A stretch of DNA of 64,000 nt from Rhodobacter sp. SY28-1 (GCF_005222785.1 NZ_STGH01000003.1:744001-808000), one strand, 5' to 3'. Positions 18,823 to 27,430 are shown, numbered from the stretch's first letter. Numbers and translations are program-made. The notes: generated from the letters alone by a model not told the origin.

Positions 18823-19278
18823 TCACAGCGCGGGGCCGTAAAGTTCTGCCGCGCGGCGTTCAAAGGCGCGGACGACGCGCTGCATGGCGTCGTTGAAGAC
18901 CACGCCGATGATCCCCTGCAGGATCGCGTTGCGGAATTCGAAGTCGACGTGGAAGTCGACCTCGCAGCCGCCCGGAATATCGCGGAAGGCCCAGTTCGAG
19001 CGCATGTGTCGAAAGGGACCGTCGAGGTATTCGGTGTCGATCTTCTGGGCGTCGGGCCAGAGGGTGACGCGGCTGCCGAAGCGTTCGCGGAAGACCTTGA
19101 AGCTGATGACGAGGTCGGCCTCCATCAGCTCACCGCCCCCGGCGACGGGAGTGCGCGACCGGATGCGGGCGGCGGAGTTCCAGGGCAGGAACTTCGGGTA
19201 GGATGCGACGTCGGCCACCAGATCGTACATCTGCTGGGCGGTGTAAGGCAGGCGCTTGGTCTCGGAATGGGTGGGCAT
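18823..19278 (-). CDS. Coq10/RatA-type START-domain protein
   Basis: A 151-residue polyketide-cyclase/START protein. MPTHSETKRLPYTAQQMYDLV and VASYPKFLPWNSAARI are typical of the Coq10/RatA family. Bacterial members next to metabolic genes are usually ubiquinone-binding Coq10 orthologues that help quinone function. The RatA toxin name is used for the same family, but no antitoxin gene (RatB) is adjacent, so a toxin role is unlikely. It is divergent from hpt across 122 nt. Confidence 0.85.
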   Translation of the reverse strand: MPTHSETKRLPYTAQQMYDLVADVASYPKFLPWNSAARIRSRTPVAGGGELMEADLVISFKVFRERFGSRVTLWPDAQKIDTEYLDGPFRHMRSNWAFRDIPGGCEVDFHVDFEFRNAILQGIIGVVFNDAMQRVVRAFERRAAELYGPAL

Positions 19279-19400
19279 CAGTGTCTCTTTGCCCGAGATG
19301 TGGCCCGACCGGCGCGCAAGATCAAGCGGGCGTCATGTCACGGCCTATGCAACTGTGGCTTTGACGGCTAGGAAGGGGTCGCAACAACCGGAAGCCGCCG

Positions 19401-19958
19401 ATGCCTGACCACCCGCCCGCGCCTGCCTACGTGATCGACCAGATGATCAGCGCCAAGTCGATTGCAGCGCGGGTCGAGGCGCTGGCGCGCGAGATCACGA
19501 CGCATTTCAAGGGCACGGACAAGCTGGTGGTCGTGGGCCTGTTGCGCGGGTCGTTCGTGTTCATCGCCGACCTTGTCCGTGAGATCGAGCTGCCGGTCGA
19601 GGTCGATTTCCTGGAGGCGTCGTCCTACGGGGATTCGATGCATTCCAGCCGCGAAGTGCGCATCCTGAAGGACCTGCGGGGCGAAATCGCAGGGCGGGAT
19701 GTGCTGCTGGTCGAGGATATCGTCGATACCGGGTTCACGCTGCACCACGTCATCCACCTGCTGCAGGCGCGCGAGCCGAAGCGGCTGAAGGTCTGCGCGC
19801 TTCTGGACAAGCCCTCACGCCGGGAGGTGCCAGTCAAGGCGGACTGGACAGGATTCGAGATCCCCGACGAGTTCGTGGTGGGCTATGGCATCGACTTTGC
19901 GCAGCGCAACCGCAACCTGCCCTACATCGGCAAGGTGCGGTTCACGGGGGACGCATGA
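19401..19958 (+). CDS. hpt: Hypoxanthine phosphoribosyltransferase
   Basis: Purine salvage enzyme that converts hypoxanthine or guanine plus PRPP to IMP or GMP. It has 185 residues, with [15 protein letters not shown], the flexible loop [10 protein letters not shown], the PRPP-binding motif [14 protein letters not shown], and [18 protein letters not shown] near the C-terminus. It is followed with a 4-nt overlap by a small membrane protein. Confidence 0.95.
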   Translation: MPDHPPAPAYVIDQMISAKSIAARVEALAREITTHFKGTDKLVVVGLLRGSFVFIADLVREIELPVEVDFLEASSYGDSMHSSREVRILKDLRGEIAGRDVLLVEDIVDTGFTLHHVIHLLQAREPKRLKVCALLDKPSRREVPVKADWTGFEIPDEFVVGYGIDFAQRNRNLPYIGKVRFTGDA

Positions 19959-20131
19959 ACCAGTTGCACTGGCTGATGCGCGCCAAGCGCTGGGTACAGA
20001 ACCCGCCGTCCGAGGGCCGGGTCAAGCTGGTGTTCGGGGTCATTGCGATCTGTCTGGTGATCGCGGGCATCGAGTATTTCTTTGGCTGGCCGGACTGGAT
20101 GACGGTGGACAGCCTGCGCCAGAAACCGTGA
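19955..20131 (+). CDS. Small single-span membrane protein, 58 aa
   Basis: Begins [20 protein letters not shown] and continues with one hydrophobic helix (about residues 24-43, [20 protein letters not shown]), ending LRQKP. The start overlaps the hpt stop (ATGA), which argues for real, coupled translation. The positive N-terminus predicts an N-in topology. I do not recognise a function. Coupling to hpt and the cytochrome gene 56 nt downstream are the only clues. Confidence 0.7.
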   Translation: MNQLHWLMRAKRWVQNPPSEGRVKLVFGVIAICLVIAGIEYFFGWPDWMTVDSLRQKP

Positions 20132-20186
20132 TTGGACGCGAGCGTTTCGTCAGATAGGCTCGCCGCCAGGTTGAAAACGGAGAGAA

Positions 20187-21077
20187 ATGATGCGGATCAT
20201 GCGCTGGCTGGTCGTTCTTGGGCTGGTCGCGGCGGGTGGGCTTTACGTCATGGCCCGGCCGAAACCGCTGGCCGCTGCTGCGGTGGCGAACCTGACCGGA
20301 GATGCGGCCAAGGGTGAGCTGGTGTTCTGGGCCACGGGCTGCGCGTCCTGTCACATGGCGGACAAGGCCGAGGGTGACGCCCAGCTGGTCCTGTCGGGCG
20401 GGCAACGCTTTCCGTCCGACTTCGGCACCTTCATCGCGCCGAACATCAGCCAGGACCCCGAGCAGGGCATCGGCAATTGGTCGATGCTGGACCTGGCCAA
20501 TGCGATCACGCGCGGCGTCAGCCCGGAGGGCGAGCATTACTACCCTGCCCTGCCCTATGCGTCCTATGCGAAGATGCAGATGCAGGACGTCGCGGACCTG
20601 TATGCGTTCATGAAGACTCTGCCCGCCGACCCGACCCCAAGCCAGCCGCATGAGCTGGGTTTTCCCTTCAACATCCGCGAGGCCATTGGCGGCTGGAAGC
20701 TTCTGTTCCTGTCGGATGACTGGGTGTTGCCCGGCAACCTGACGCCCACCGTCGCCCGGGGGCGCTATATCGCCGAGGCGATGGCGCATTGCGGGGAATG
20801 TCATACACCACGGAATCTGCTGGGCGCGATGGACACCTCCCGCTGGCTGGGCGGGGCGCCGAACCCTTCGGGCGACGGGCGCATCCCGAACGTCACGCCG
20901 GGCAAGCTGGGCTGGGCGGCGGCGGACATCGTGCAGTACCTGACGACCGGGTTCACGCCGGAGTATGACAGCGTGGGCGGCCACATGGCGCATGTCGTCG
21001 AGAACATGGCCCGGTTGCCGGAAAGCGACCGGCAGGCCGTGGCGGAATACATGCTGGCCGTTCCAAGCGTGGAGTAG
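20187..21077 (+). CDS. Diheme c-type cytochrome
   Basis: A 296-residue periplasmic or membrane-anchored protein with an uncleaved-looking N-terminal helix (about 6-23). It has two heme c sites, CASCH (52-56) and CGECH (202-206). Two cytochrome c domains of this kind resemble the cytochrome subunit of membrane dehydrogenases (alcohol or gluconate dehydrogenase type), but no dehydrogenase is adjacent. GGAGAG precedes two adjacent ATG codons at 20187 and 20190. Its redox partner is unknown. Confidence 0.88.
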   Translation: MMRIMRWLVVLGLVAAGGLYVMARPKPLAAAAVANLTGDAAKGELVFWATGCASCHMADKAEGDAQLVLSGGQRFPSDFGTFIAPNISQDPEQGIGNWSMLDLANAITRGVSPEGEHYYPALPYASYAKMQMQDVADLYAFMKTLPADPTPSQPHELGFPFNIREAIGGWKLLFLSDDWVLPGNLTPTVARGRYIAEAMAHCGECHTPRNLLGAMDTSRWLGGAPNPSGDGRIPNVTPGKLGWAAADIVQYLTTGFTPEYDSVGGHMAHVVENMARLPESDRQAVAEYMLAVPSVE

Positions 21078-21242
21078 GCTCTGATCGCGAAGTGCTGGCG
21101 GGTGGGGGAAACGCCGCCCGTTCCGGTGCAGAAGGCGGGCACAAGACTGCGTTACCGGCACAAGATATTGATCGTCATGCCTTTCCTTGGTCACGGTTTT
21201 GCGATAAAAGAATAAAAAAACCGAGCAGAACGGATACCACAC

Positions 21243-22124
21243 ATGACCAGACTGATTGTTCCCGCCCTTTTGGCGCTTTCCGCATTTCCCGCCGCGGCCC
21301 AGGACAGCAATGGCCTTTCCTTCGGCGGCGAAGTGAAGCTGGAATACCTTGATTCGTCCTCGTCGCATCTCTGGGCCTTTGATGGCGATGTCTCGATGAG
21401 CTGGCGGTCAGGTGGCCTTCTGGGCTTTGACGCGTCAGTGGACACGACCTATCTCGACGACGGTACCGACCTGACCAACTACTGGGCGGCGCTGGTCCTC
21501 TCGACGGGCGCGGGCGAGTTTGCCGTGGGTGCACCGCGCCCGCTGGTCGACCGTCTGGACCCGATGCCCGGCTTCTCGTCCTCGCGCGTGCTTGACCTTG
21601 AGACCAGCTTCCTGCGCGGACCGCTCACCTCGCTGGCCAGCACGCAGGACAATGGTCTGACCCCGGGTCTGACCTATGTGAACACCTCGGGCAACCTGAC
21701 CTACGGCGGCGGCTATCACCACCTGAATGACGGCGACAACGTCGACATTCTGGAAGGCGTGATGCAGTACAAGTCTGGCGCGACGACCTTCTTCATCAGC
21801 GGCGAGTTTGCCGATGTCGAAGGCCCGAATGTCAGCCTGCTGCAGATCGGCGCGTTCCACGATGCAGAGCGTTTCGACCTTGGCGCGGCCTTCACGCAGC
21901 TCGATTCTTCCGACACCACGCATACGCTGCGGTTCTATGGCGCCTATGACGTGATGTCGTCTCTGACCCTGCGCGGCGATGTGCTGATGATCCAGGATTC
22001 GGATGACATCTATTCGCTGTCCGCGACCTACGGGATGGAAAACGGGCTGTTCGTCGAAGGTGGCGGCAGCAAGATCCACAACGGGCCCGAAATCTACGAC
22101 ATCGGTGTCGGCTTCAAGTTCTGA
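21243..22124 (+). CDS. Outer-membrane beta-barrel (porin-like) protein
   Basis: A 293-residue protein with signal peptide ending FPAAAQ and alternating beta-strand pattern throughout, ending GVGFKF with the C-terminal Phe needed for outer-membrane assembly. The repeated acidic, aromatic turns match small alphaproteobacterial porin-like proteins. It is isolated, with a strong bidirectional terminator after it and a 165-nt AT-richer leader. It may be a general porin or a structural barrel. Confidence 0.75.
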   Translation: MTRLIVPALLALSAFPAAAQDSNGLSFGGEVKLEYLDSSSSHLWAFDGDVSMSWRSGGLLGFDASVDTTYLDDGTDLTNYWAALVLSTGAGEFAVGAPRPLVDRLDPMPGFSSSRVLDLETSFLRGPLTSLASTQDNGLTPGLTYVNTSGNLTYGGGYHHLNDGDNVDILEGVMQYKSGATTFFISGEFADVEGPNVSLLQIGAFHDAERFDLGAAFTQLDSSDTTHTLRFYGAYDVMSSLTLRGDVLMIQDSDDIYSLSATYGMENGLFVEGGGSKIHNGPEIYDIGVGFKF

Positions 22125-22145
22125 TCCCGAACCCGATCCGCAATC

Positions 22146-22173
22146 AAAGGGCCGCCATTGCGCGGCCCTTTTT
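22146..22173. terminator. Bidirectional rho-independent terminator
   Basis: A perfect 10-bp stem AAAGGGCCGC/GCGGCCCTTT around a 6-nt loop, with a T tract at the plus-strand side and an A tract preceding. It sits between convergent porin-like and lipA genes. Confidence 0.85.
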
Positions 22174-22181
22174 CGTTGCGA

Positions 22182-23126
22182 TCAGCCGTTGCCGGCCTGC
22201 CGCGCGGCGCGCATCCGGGCGAAGTCGTCACCGGCATGGTAGCTGGACCGGGTCAGGGGCGTGGCCGAGACCATCAGGAAGCCCTTGCCCCAGGCGGCGG
22301 TTTCATAGGCCTTGAACTCCTCGGGCGTGACAAAGCGGGCGACGGCGTGGTGTTTGGGCGTCGGCTGCAGGTATTGGCCAATAGTCAGGAAATCGACTTT
22401 CGCTGACCGCATGTCGTCCATCACCTGCAGGACGGCCTGACGTTCTTCGCCAAGTCCGACCATGATGCCAGACTTGGTGAACATCATCGGATCCAGTTCC
22501 TTGACCCGTTGCAGAAGACGCAAGCTGTGGAAGTAGCGGGCGCCGGGGCGGACCTCGTGATACAGGCCGGGGACGGTTTCGAGGTTGTGGTTGAAGACGT
22601 CGGGCCGCGCCTCGACCACCTTTTCCAGCGCCGCGGGCGGGCATTTCAGGAAGTCGGGGGTCAGGACTTCGATCGTCGTTGCCGGTGAGCGATGCCGGAT
22701 CGCGCGGATGGTCTGGGCGAAGTGATCGGCCCCGCCATCGTCAAGGTCATCGCGATCGACCGAGGTGACGACGACGTGCGATAGGCCGAGTTCGGAGACG
22801 GCGTGGGCGACACGGCCAGGTTCAAAGGCGTCGAGCGTCTGCGGCTTGCCGGTGGCCACGTTGCAGAAGGTGCAGCCGCGGGTGCAGATTTCGCCCATGA
22901 TCATCATGGTGGCGTGGCCCTGCGACCAGCATTCGCCCACGTTCGGGCAGCCGGCCTCTTCACAGACGGTCACCAGCTTTTTCTCGCGCAGGATGTCGCG
23001 GGTCTTCTTGTAGCCCTCGGAGGTGGGGGCCTTGACCCGGATCCAGGACGGCTTCTTCGGCTGGGCGTTGTCCGGGCGATGCGCCTTTTCGGGGTGACGT
23101 CCTTCGGGAATCTTGAGGTCGCGCAC
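22182..23126 (-). CDS. lipA: Lipoyl synthase
   Basis: Radical-SAM enzyme that inserts two sulfurs into octanoyl-lipoyl domains. It has 314 residues. The auxiliary cluster ligands are Cys55, Cys60 and Cys66 ([12 protein letters not shown]), the radical SAM cluster uses Cys81, Cys85 and Cys88 (CTRGCTFC), and the C-terminal SSYHAG supplies the Ser ligand. The start is GTG at 23126, preceded by GGGGGAAA. Confidence 0.97.
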   Translation of the reverse strand: MRDLKIPEGRHPEKAHRPDNAQPKKPSWIRVKAPTSEGYKKTRDILREKKLVTVCEEAGCPNVGECWSQGHATMMIMGEICTRGCTFCNVATGKPQTLDAFEPGRVAHAVSELGLSHVVVTSVDRDDLDDGGADHFAQTIRAIRHRSPATTIEVLTPDFLKCPPAALEKVVEARPDVFNHNLETVPGLYHEVRPGARYFHSLRLLQRVKELDPMMFTKSGIMVGLGEERQAVLQVMDDMRSAKVDFLTIGQYLQPTPKHHAVARFVTPEEFKAYETAAWGKGFLMVSATPLTRSSYHAGDDFARMRAARQAGNG

Positions 23127-23261
23127 GGAAATTTCCCCCTGACCGCGTGGCTACCTCTCAGATAAGCCGAAATGACGCGCAAGGCAACGGAACGAGCCGG
23201 TCAGACCGCGCCGCAGCCCGTTGCGCGCAGTGCAATGCGGGTCAGGGCGAGGTCGAAGGGT

Positions 23262-23380
23262 TTCTTCGGCCGAAGAACGGGATTGGAGACACGCGCGCCG
23301 CCTGACACAGGCCTGGTGCGCGATCCGGGGATGGGGAAGCCCCGGACGAAGGGGGGATGCCGGTTGCGGTGTCCCCCCTT
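23262..23380. other. Highly structured intergenic region (candidate RNA or regulatory DNA)
   Basis: The 336-nt lipA-lysE gap has no convincing gene but several strong inverted repeats. There is a perfect 16-bp palindrome TTCTTCGG/CCGAAGAA (23262-23277). A hairpin at 23292-23322 has nested 8-bp and 5-bp stems and an ACA loop. A 7-bp hairpin lies at 23324-23346, and a 9-bp hairpin AAGGGGGGA/TCCCCCCTT at 23349-23380. Three hairpins in 90 nt suggest a structured transcript, but I match no known RNA family, the strand is unknown and no T-rich terminator follows. Confidence 0.3.
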
Positions 23381-23401
23381 CCGCTTTTGCCGGTCCCGGT
23401 C

Positions 23402-23415
23402 TTGATGCGGATCAA
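23402..23415. promoter_or_regulatory. FnrL/Fnr-type box
   Basis: TTGATGCGGATCAA is an exact match to the Fnr-family dyad TTGAT-N4-ATCAA used by FnrL in Rhodobacter relatives. It lies about 50 nt upstream of the lysE start. This would put lysE, or a divergent or structured transcript, under oxygen control. No clear -10 at the class II distance is evident. Confidence 0.6.
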
Positions 23416-23462
23416 GGAAGAACCCTTTCCGAACAGTCATGAGAGCCCTACCATTCGAGGTG

Positions 23463-24038
23463 ATGATGTCCGCAGCCGAGCTTTCCCTTGCTGTCCTGCT
23501 TCTGCTCCTTACCCCCGGGCCGACGAACTCGCTGGTCCTTGTGGCGGGGGCAGAGCGGGGCTGGACGGGTGCGATGCGGCTGGTTCCGGCCGAGCTTGCA
23601 GGGTATTTCCTGACAGTCCTGCCGCTGACCCTGGTCGGGGCAGTGGTCCTGTCCGATCACGCGGGCCTGCAAAAGGCCGTCACGCTTGCAGCTGCCGTCT
23701 GGGTTGCAGTGCTGGCGGTGAGGCTGTGGCAACCGCTTGCGGCCGTAAAGGGTGGGCAGTCGGTGGCCGCGCGGATGCTGTTAGTCACGACGGCACTGAA
23801 TCCAAAGGCGCTGATCTTCGGGCTGGTGCTGCTGCCGTCCCCTGACCGGCTGGTGCTGAACCTTGCGCTTTTTGCCGGATTGGTGGTGCTGGTGGCCGCG
23901 CTCTGGGCCGCTGCGGGGGCCTTCCTGCGTCGCGGCGCGGTCGGCCAGCCGCGCGCGCTGTTCGTGCTGCGGCGGCTGGCTTCGGTCTGGCTGGCGGCGA
24001 TTTCGGTCTTGCTGATGATCCGCGGAACCGGAGCCTAA
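23463..24038 (+). CDS. LysE/RhtB-family exporter
   Basis: Inner-membrane protein of about 191 residues with six hydrophobic segments. The N-terminal motif LLLTPGPTNSLVLVAGAERGW is the family hallmark, and TTALNPKALIFGLVLLP is the second conserved block. These exporters move amino acids or related metabolites out of the cell. The ATG pair at 23463/23466 follows CGAGG; an upstream ATG at 23439 has no ribosome-binding site. An FnrL-type box precedes it. The stop overlaps the convergent DUF6456 gene by 3 nt. Confidence 0.85.
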   Translation: MMSAAELSLAVLLLLLTPGPTNSLVLVAGAERGWTGAMRLVPAELAGYFLTVLPLTLVGAVVLSDHAGLQKAVTLAAAVWVAVLAVRLWQPLAAVKGGQSVAARMLLVTTALNPKALIFGLVLLPSPDRLVLNLALFAGLVVLVAALWAAAGAFLRRGAVGQPRALFVLRRLASVWLAAISVLLMIRGTGA

Positions 24039-25186
24039 CCGATCAGCGGGCCTGACTTGCCGTAGGTCTCCTCGTAGTGTCGCCGCAGGCGCATGAGGGC
24101 GATGCGCAGGACGATCTTGCCCGAGCGTGCCGCCCAGCCCATGCGCTTTTCGGCGACCTCAAGGCCTTCGAGGAAACAGCAGCAGCGCAAGGCCACATCG
24201 CCGAGGCCCGGCCCCAGATCGCGCAGGGCGGCGGCGACACGGGACCGGGCGGTGGACGGGCCTTCGCCAAGGCCGCTGTCGGGCTGGAACGCGCCCCGGT
24301 CGCCGCCGGTCAGGAAGCGGTCCCAGTTCTGCGCCACGCGCGGGCCCATCTGCGCGAGTTCGAAGTCCTCGCGCAGCCGTTCGGCAGCGGCCACGAGTTC
24401 GGGTTCGAGGAATGGCTTGCCATCGCGGTCCCGGCGGCGACCCAGCAGCGCCACCGGACTTTCGGCCATGTTGTAGCGGACCCGGCGGGGGCCTGCGTCA
24501 TCCATCACCTCGCGGTCGCCCCAGACGCGGTGCTGGTCGCCAAAGGGCGTCGCGGCTTCGGCCATGCCCTGACGGCGGCGGTCTTCCTCGTCCACCATGC
24601 GTTTCAGCGCGGCGCGGCCGGCCGAGGTGATCTCATAGGTCGAGACGCGACCGGGCTTGCGGCAGGCGACCCAGTCCTTCAGCGCAAAGGCATGGGCGAC
24701 GGAGCGTTCAAGGACAGCGGTGCGCAGGCTTTTCCCGTCGGGAAGCTCGCGGATCACCACGGCCTTGTCGAGATCGGGGGCAATGGCCATCACGGCGCTG
24801 GGTTCGGCGAGGCGGCGCAGGACGCGCATGCCTTCGCGGACAAGGGCCTGTTCGTCGCAGACCTCGGGCTGGTCTTCAGGCGGCGTAAGGCGCGGGTGGA
24901 CAGACATGGGCAGAGCATCCTTCTGGGCTGTTGCATCGGACTGGCGGGGAACACGTCGAGAGATGGCGGACAGCGCCTCGTCCATCAGCGGGTCCTCGCG
25001 GCGGTTCTCGAACCGACGGACCTGGCGCAGGATGGTCGAGGCATGCAGGCCTTCGCGCCGTGCCAGCTCCCGTAATGATGTGCCGTCTTCGGTATGATCC
25101 AGGTAATGGCGCACAGCAGCAGGAAGCCAGTCTGGCAGGCTGGCGGCAGTCAATTCTGACACTTCAGTCGTCCTGTATTTGTCCAC
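24035..25186 (-). CDS. DUF6456 helix-turn-helix protein
   Basis: A 383-residue putative DNA-binding protein found in Rhodobacteraceae. The N-terminus (about 20-60) looks like a helix-turn-helix (LRELARREGLHASTILRQVRRFENR). The C-terminal half (about 235-383) matches the DUF6456 pattern, with VRYNMAESPVALLGRR, FLEPELVAAAERLREDFELAQMG and a final RIALMRLRRHYE helix. The start is GTG at 25186 with a weak ribosome-binding site. It is divergent from the DUF6477 gene across 201 nt; the two families co-occur in this clade, suggesting a common process that is not defined. Confidence 0.7.
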   Translation of the reverse strand: MDKYRTTEVSELTAASLPDWLPAAVRHYLDHTEDGTSLRELARREGLHASTILRQVRRFENRREDPLMDEALSAISRRVPRQSDATAQKDALPMSVHPRLTPPEDQPEVCDEQALVREGMRVLRRLAEPSAVMAIAPDLDKAVVIRELPDGKSLRTAVLERSVAHAFALKDWVACRKPGRVSTYEITSAGRAALKRMVDEEDRRRQGMAEAATPFGDQHRVWGDREVMDDAGPRRVRYNMAESPVALLGRRRDRDGKPFLEPELVAAAERLREDFELAQMGPRVAQNWDRFLTGGDRGAFQPDSGLGEGPSTARSRVAAALRDLGPGLGDVALRCCCFLEGLEVAEKRMGWAARSGKIVLRIALMRLRRHYEETYGKSGPLIG

Positions 25187-25387
25187 ACATCGGCTGCAAT
25201 CCGTCCAGCCTTGGACAATTGCAACCTTGGGTAGAAATGGTTACCTGTTTGTTAAGCTTGCGGCTGGTCTCAACAATTCGACGAAATTCTTAAACTCTTC
25301 GGTAACCTCCGCGCGCTGCTTCGCTGTTTGCGCAACGCCAGGTTGTATTGGGTCAGGATCGCTCCGTCCAGCTACGGAGGATCCCCC

Positions 25388-25672
25388 ATGACTGACTGTC
25401 GCACCCTGCTTGCCACCCTGCGCCGCCCCCGGCTTCTGATGCGCGCGGCCCGCTTTGGCCTGAGCGACTATCGCCGCGACCGCGACCTGCGCCGTTATGT
25501 CGACAGGGCGGGCTCGCCAGAGGAGACGGTGACATCGCTGATGACGGTGGAGGCGGGGCTGGAGGCCACGCGGATCGCGGGCGATGCGGCCTATTCGGTG
25601 GCCCGCCATATCGAGGTGTTGATCGCGATTCTGGCCGAAGCCCAGTTCCTGCGCCGCGGCGAAATGGCCTGA
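25388..25672 (+). CDS. DUF6477 family protein
   Basis: A 94-residue basic, helical protein starting MTDCRTLLATLRRPRLLMRAARFGL, with YSVARHIEVLIAILAEAQFL at the end. The ATG at 25388 follows a perfect GGAGG. There is no signal peptide or membrane helix. The family is restricted to Rhodobacteraceae-like genomes and has no assigned role. The gene ends in a strong terminator shared with the convergent mttB-like gene. Confidence 0.7.
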   Translation: MTDCRTLLATLRRPRLLMRAARFGLSDYRRDRDLRRYVDRAGSPEETVTSLMTVEAGLEATRIAGDAAYSVARHIEVLIAILAEAQFLRRGEMA

Positions 25673-25687
25673 GTGCAGAAGAAATGG

Positions 25688-25714
25688 AAAGGGGCGGAAG
25701 ATCCGCCCCTTTTT
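25688..25714. terminator. Bidirectional rho-independent terminator
   Basis: An 11-bp perfect stem AAAGGGGCGGA/TCCGCCCCTTT with an AGA loop and a T tract, between the convergent DUF6477 and mttB-like genes. Confidence 0.85.
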
Positions 25715-25719
25715 CTTGT

Positions 25720-27261
25720 TCAGATGAAGGCGTCCGGCATCTCGGACTTGCGCTTGGCCACATAGGCTTCAAGCGATTCCCGGATGCCGGGGTCAAGGTC
25801 GGGGGCCTGGTAATCGGCCAACTGCTTGCGAACCCGTTCATTGGCCAGCGTCTGCGTGTCGCGGGCGCCTTCTTCGGCCCAGGTTTCGAAGGGCTTGTAG
25901 TCGAAGAGGTCGGAGCGCCAGAAGGCCGACTTGAAGTTCGCCTGGGTATGCGCGCAGCCGAGGTAGTGGCCGCCGGGGCCAACCTCGCGGATCGCGTCCA
26001 TCGCCTGACCGTTGGTGTCGATCTGGATGCCCTGCGCAAGGTGATGGAGCGTGCCAAGCTGGTCGGCATCCATCACGAACTTTTCGTAGGACGACACGAG
26101 GCCGCCCTCCAGCCAGCCGCAGGCGTGGAGCATGAAGTTGACGCCGGCGAGCAGCGCCATGTTCAAGCTGTTCGCGGTCTCGTAGGCGGCCTGAGCGTCC
26201 GGCAGCTTCGATCCGCAGAACGACCCGCCCGAGCGGTAGGGCAGCCCAAGCCGCCGCACCAACTGGCCTGCGCCATAGGTGATATGGGCGGCTTCCGGCG
26301 TCCCGAAGGTCGGCGCGCCCGAGTTCATGTCGATCGAGGTCACGAAGGCCCCCGCGATCACCGGCGAGCCGGGACGGATCAGCTGCGAGTAGCTTACCCC
26401 CGCCAGGATTTCCGCCAGGACCTGGGTCAGCGTGCCAGCCACCGTCACCGGGGCCATAGCGCCACCGACGATGAAGGGCGAGACGATGCTGGCCTGATTG
26501 TTGGCGGCATAGACCTCCAGCGCGCCCATCATGATCCCATCGAACACCATCGGCGAGTTGATGTTGATGAGCGAGGTCATCACCGTGTTCTGGTCGACGA
26601 AATCTGCGCCGAACAGAAGCTTGGCCATGTCGACCGAATCCTGCGCGCGACTGGGTTCGGTGACCGAGCCCATGAAGGGCTTGTCCGACAGCGTCATGTG
26701 CGCAAGCAGCATGTCGAGGTGGCGCTTGTTCACCGGGATGTCGGTCGGCTCACACACGGTGCCGCCGGAATGGTGCAGCCACTTCGACATGTAGCCCAGC
26801 TTCACGAAGTTCTGGAAATCCTCCAGCGTGGCATAACGGCGGCCGCCTTCCATGTCGCGGACGAAGGGCGGGCCGTAGACCGGGGCCAGAACGAGGTTGC
26901 GCCCGCCGACTTCGACGTTCCGTTCAGGGTTCCGAGCGTGCTGGGTGTAGGTTTTCGGCGCAGTCGAGATCAGCTTGCGTGCAAGGCCGCGGGGAATGTG
27001 GACGCGTTCGCCCTTCACATCCGCGCCCGCATCGCGCCAGCGCTGCAGGGCGGCGGGGTTTTCCACGAAGTTGACGCCGATCTCTTCCAGCACCGTCTCG
27101 GCATTGTGCTCGATGATCTGGAGCGCTTCCTCGTTCAGGATTTCGAAGTTCGGGATGTTGCGCTGGATGTAGCGCGCGGTCTCGAAGCTGATCGCGGTGC
27201 GTTCCGCCCGGCGGCTTGCGCCCCCGCCACTGCGCGACCGGCGCCCTGCAACTTCGTTCAT
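25720..27261 (-). CDS. Trimethylamine methyltransferase (MttB) family protein, non-pyrrolysine
   Basis: A TIM-barrel corrinoid-dependent methyltransferase homologue, 513 residues, of the MttB superfamily. The reading frame contains no internal amber codon, so it belongs to the non-pyrrolysine group. That group includes glycine-betaine and other quaternary-amine demethylases, and the substrate here is unknown. Recognisable segments are ILNEEALQIIEHNAETVLEEIGV, GTVCEPTDIPV, GGAMAPVTVAGTLTQVLAEILAG and GPGGHYLGCAHT. No corrinoid protein or MtrA-like methyltransferase gene is adjacent, so its methyl acceptor must be encoded elsewhere. Confidence 0.87.
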   Translation of the reverse strand: MNEVAGRRSRSGGGASRRAERTAISFETARYIQRNIPNFEILNEEALQIIEHNAETVLEEIGVNFVENPAALQRWRDAGADVKGERVHIPRGLARKLISTAPKTYTQHARNPERNVEVGGRNLVLAPVYGPPFVRDMEGGRRYATLEDFQNFVKLGYMSKWLHHSGGTVCEPTDIPVNKRHLDMLLAHMTLSDKPFMGSVTEPSRAQDSVDMAKLLFGADFVDQNTVMTSLININSPMVFDGIMMGALEVYAANNQASIVSPFIVGGAMAPVTVAGTLTQVLAEILAGVSYSQLIRPGSPVIAGAFVTSIDMNSGAPTFGTPEAAHITYGAGQLVRRLGLPYRSGGSFCGSKLPDAQAAYETANSLNMALLAGVNFMLHACGWLEGGLVSSYEKFVMDADQLGTLHHLAQGIQIDTNGQAMDAIREVGPGGHYLGCAHTQANFKSAFWRSDLFDYKPFETWAEEGARDTQTLANERVRKQLADYQAPDLDPGIRESLEAYVAKRKSEMPDAFI

Positions 27262-27380
27262 GTCTGCCTCCGGGAGATGTCTGGGGTCCTTATGCCGCCA
27301 ATCGGTCGCGCAACGCCCCCCGAAACCGTCCTATCCTTTCCAAAACCGACATGCGCCACAGTCGCAAATGGCGCTTTCTG

Positions 27381-27421
27381 CTGCCTGCGGTCGCGGTCTG
27401 GTTCCGGCAGACCGCAGGCAG
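27381..27421. other. Long stem-loop downstream of the hemerythrin gene
   Basis: A perfect 12-bp inverted repeat CTGCCTGCGGTC/GACCGCAGGCAG with a 17-nt loop that itself offers an alternative CGGTCTG/CAGACCG stem. It lies 10 nt past the hemerythrin stop. No T tract follows on either strand, so it is a factor-dependent terminator or mRNA-stabilising hairpin at most. Confidence 0.5.
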
Positions 27422-27430
27422 GATGTGGGA

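Noticed and set aside
18823-19278. RatA toxin of a toxin-antitoxin pair
   Set aside because: The fold is that of Coq10/START and no RatB-type gene is adjacent.
23201-23440. 79-codon minus-strand gene in the lipA-lysE gap
   Set aside because: No ribosome-binding site or family match, and the hairpins are better explained as structure; kept only as part of the structured region.
25150-25260. Third copy of the 72-nt GTCCACGG element
   Set aside because: A GTCCA/TGGAC dyad and a TTAA-like tail exist, but arm sequence, spacing and position (upstream of a start) do not match copies A and B.
25720-27261. Pyrrolysine-containing MttB
   Set aside because: There is no in-frame amber codon within the gene.
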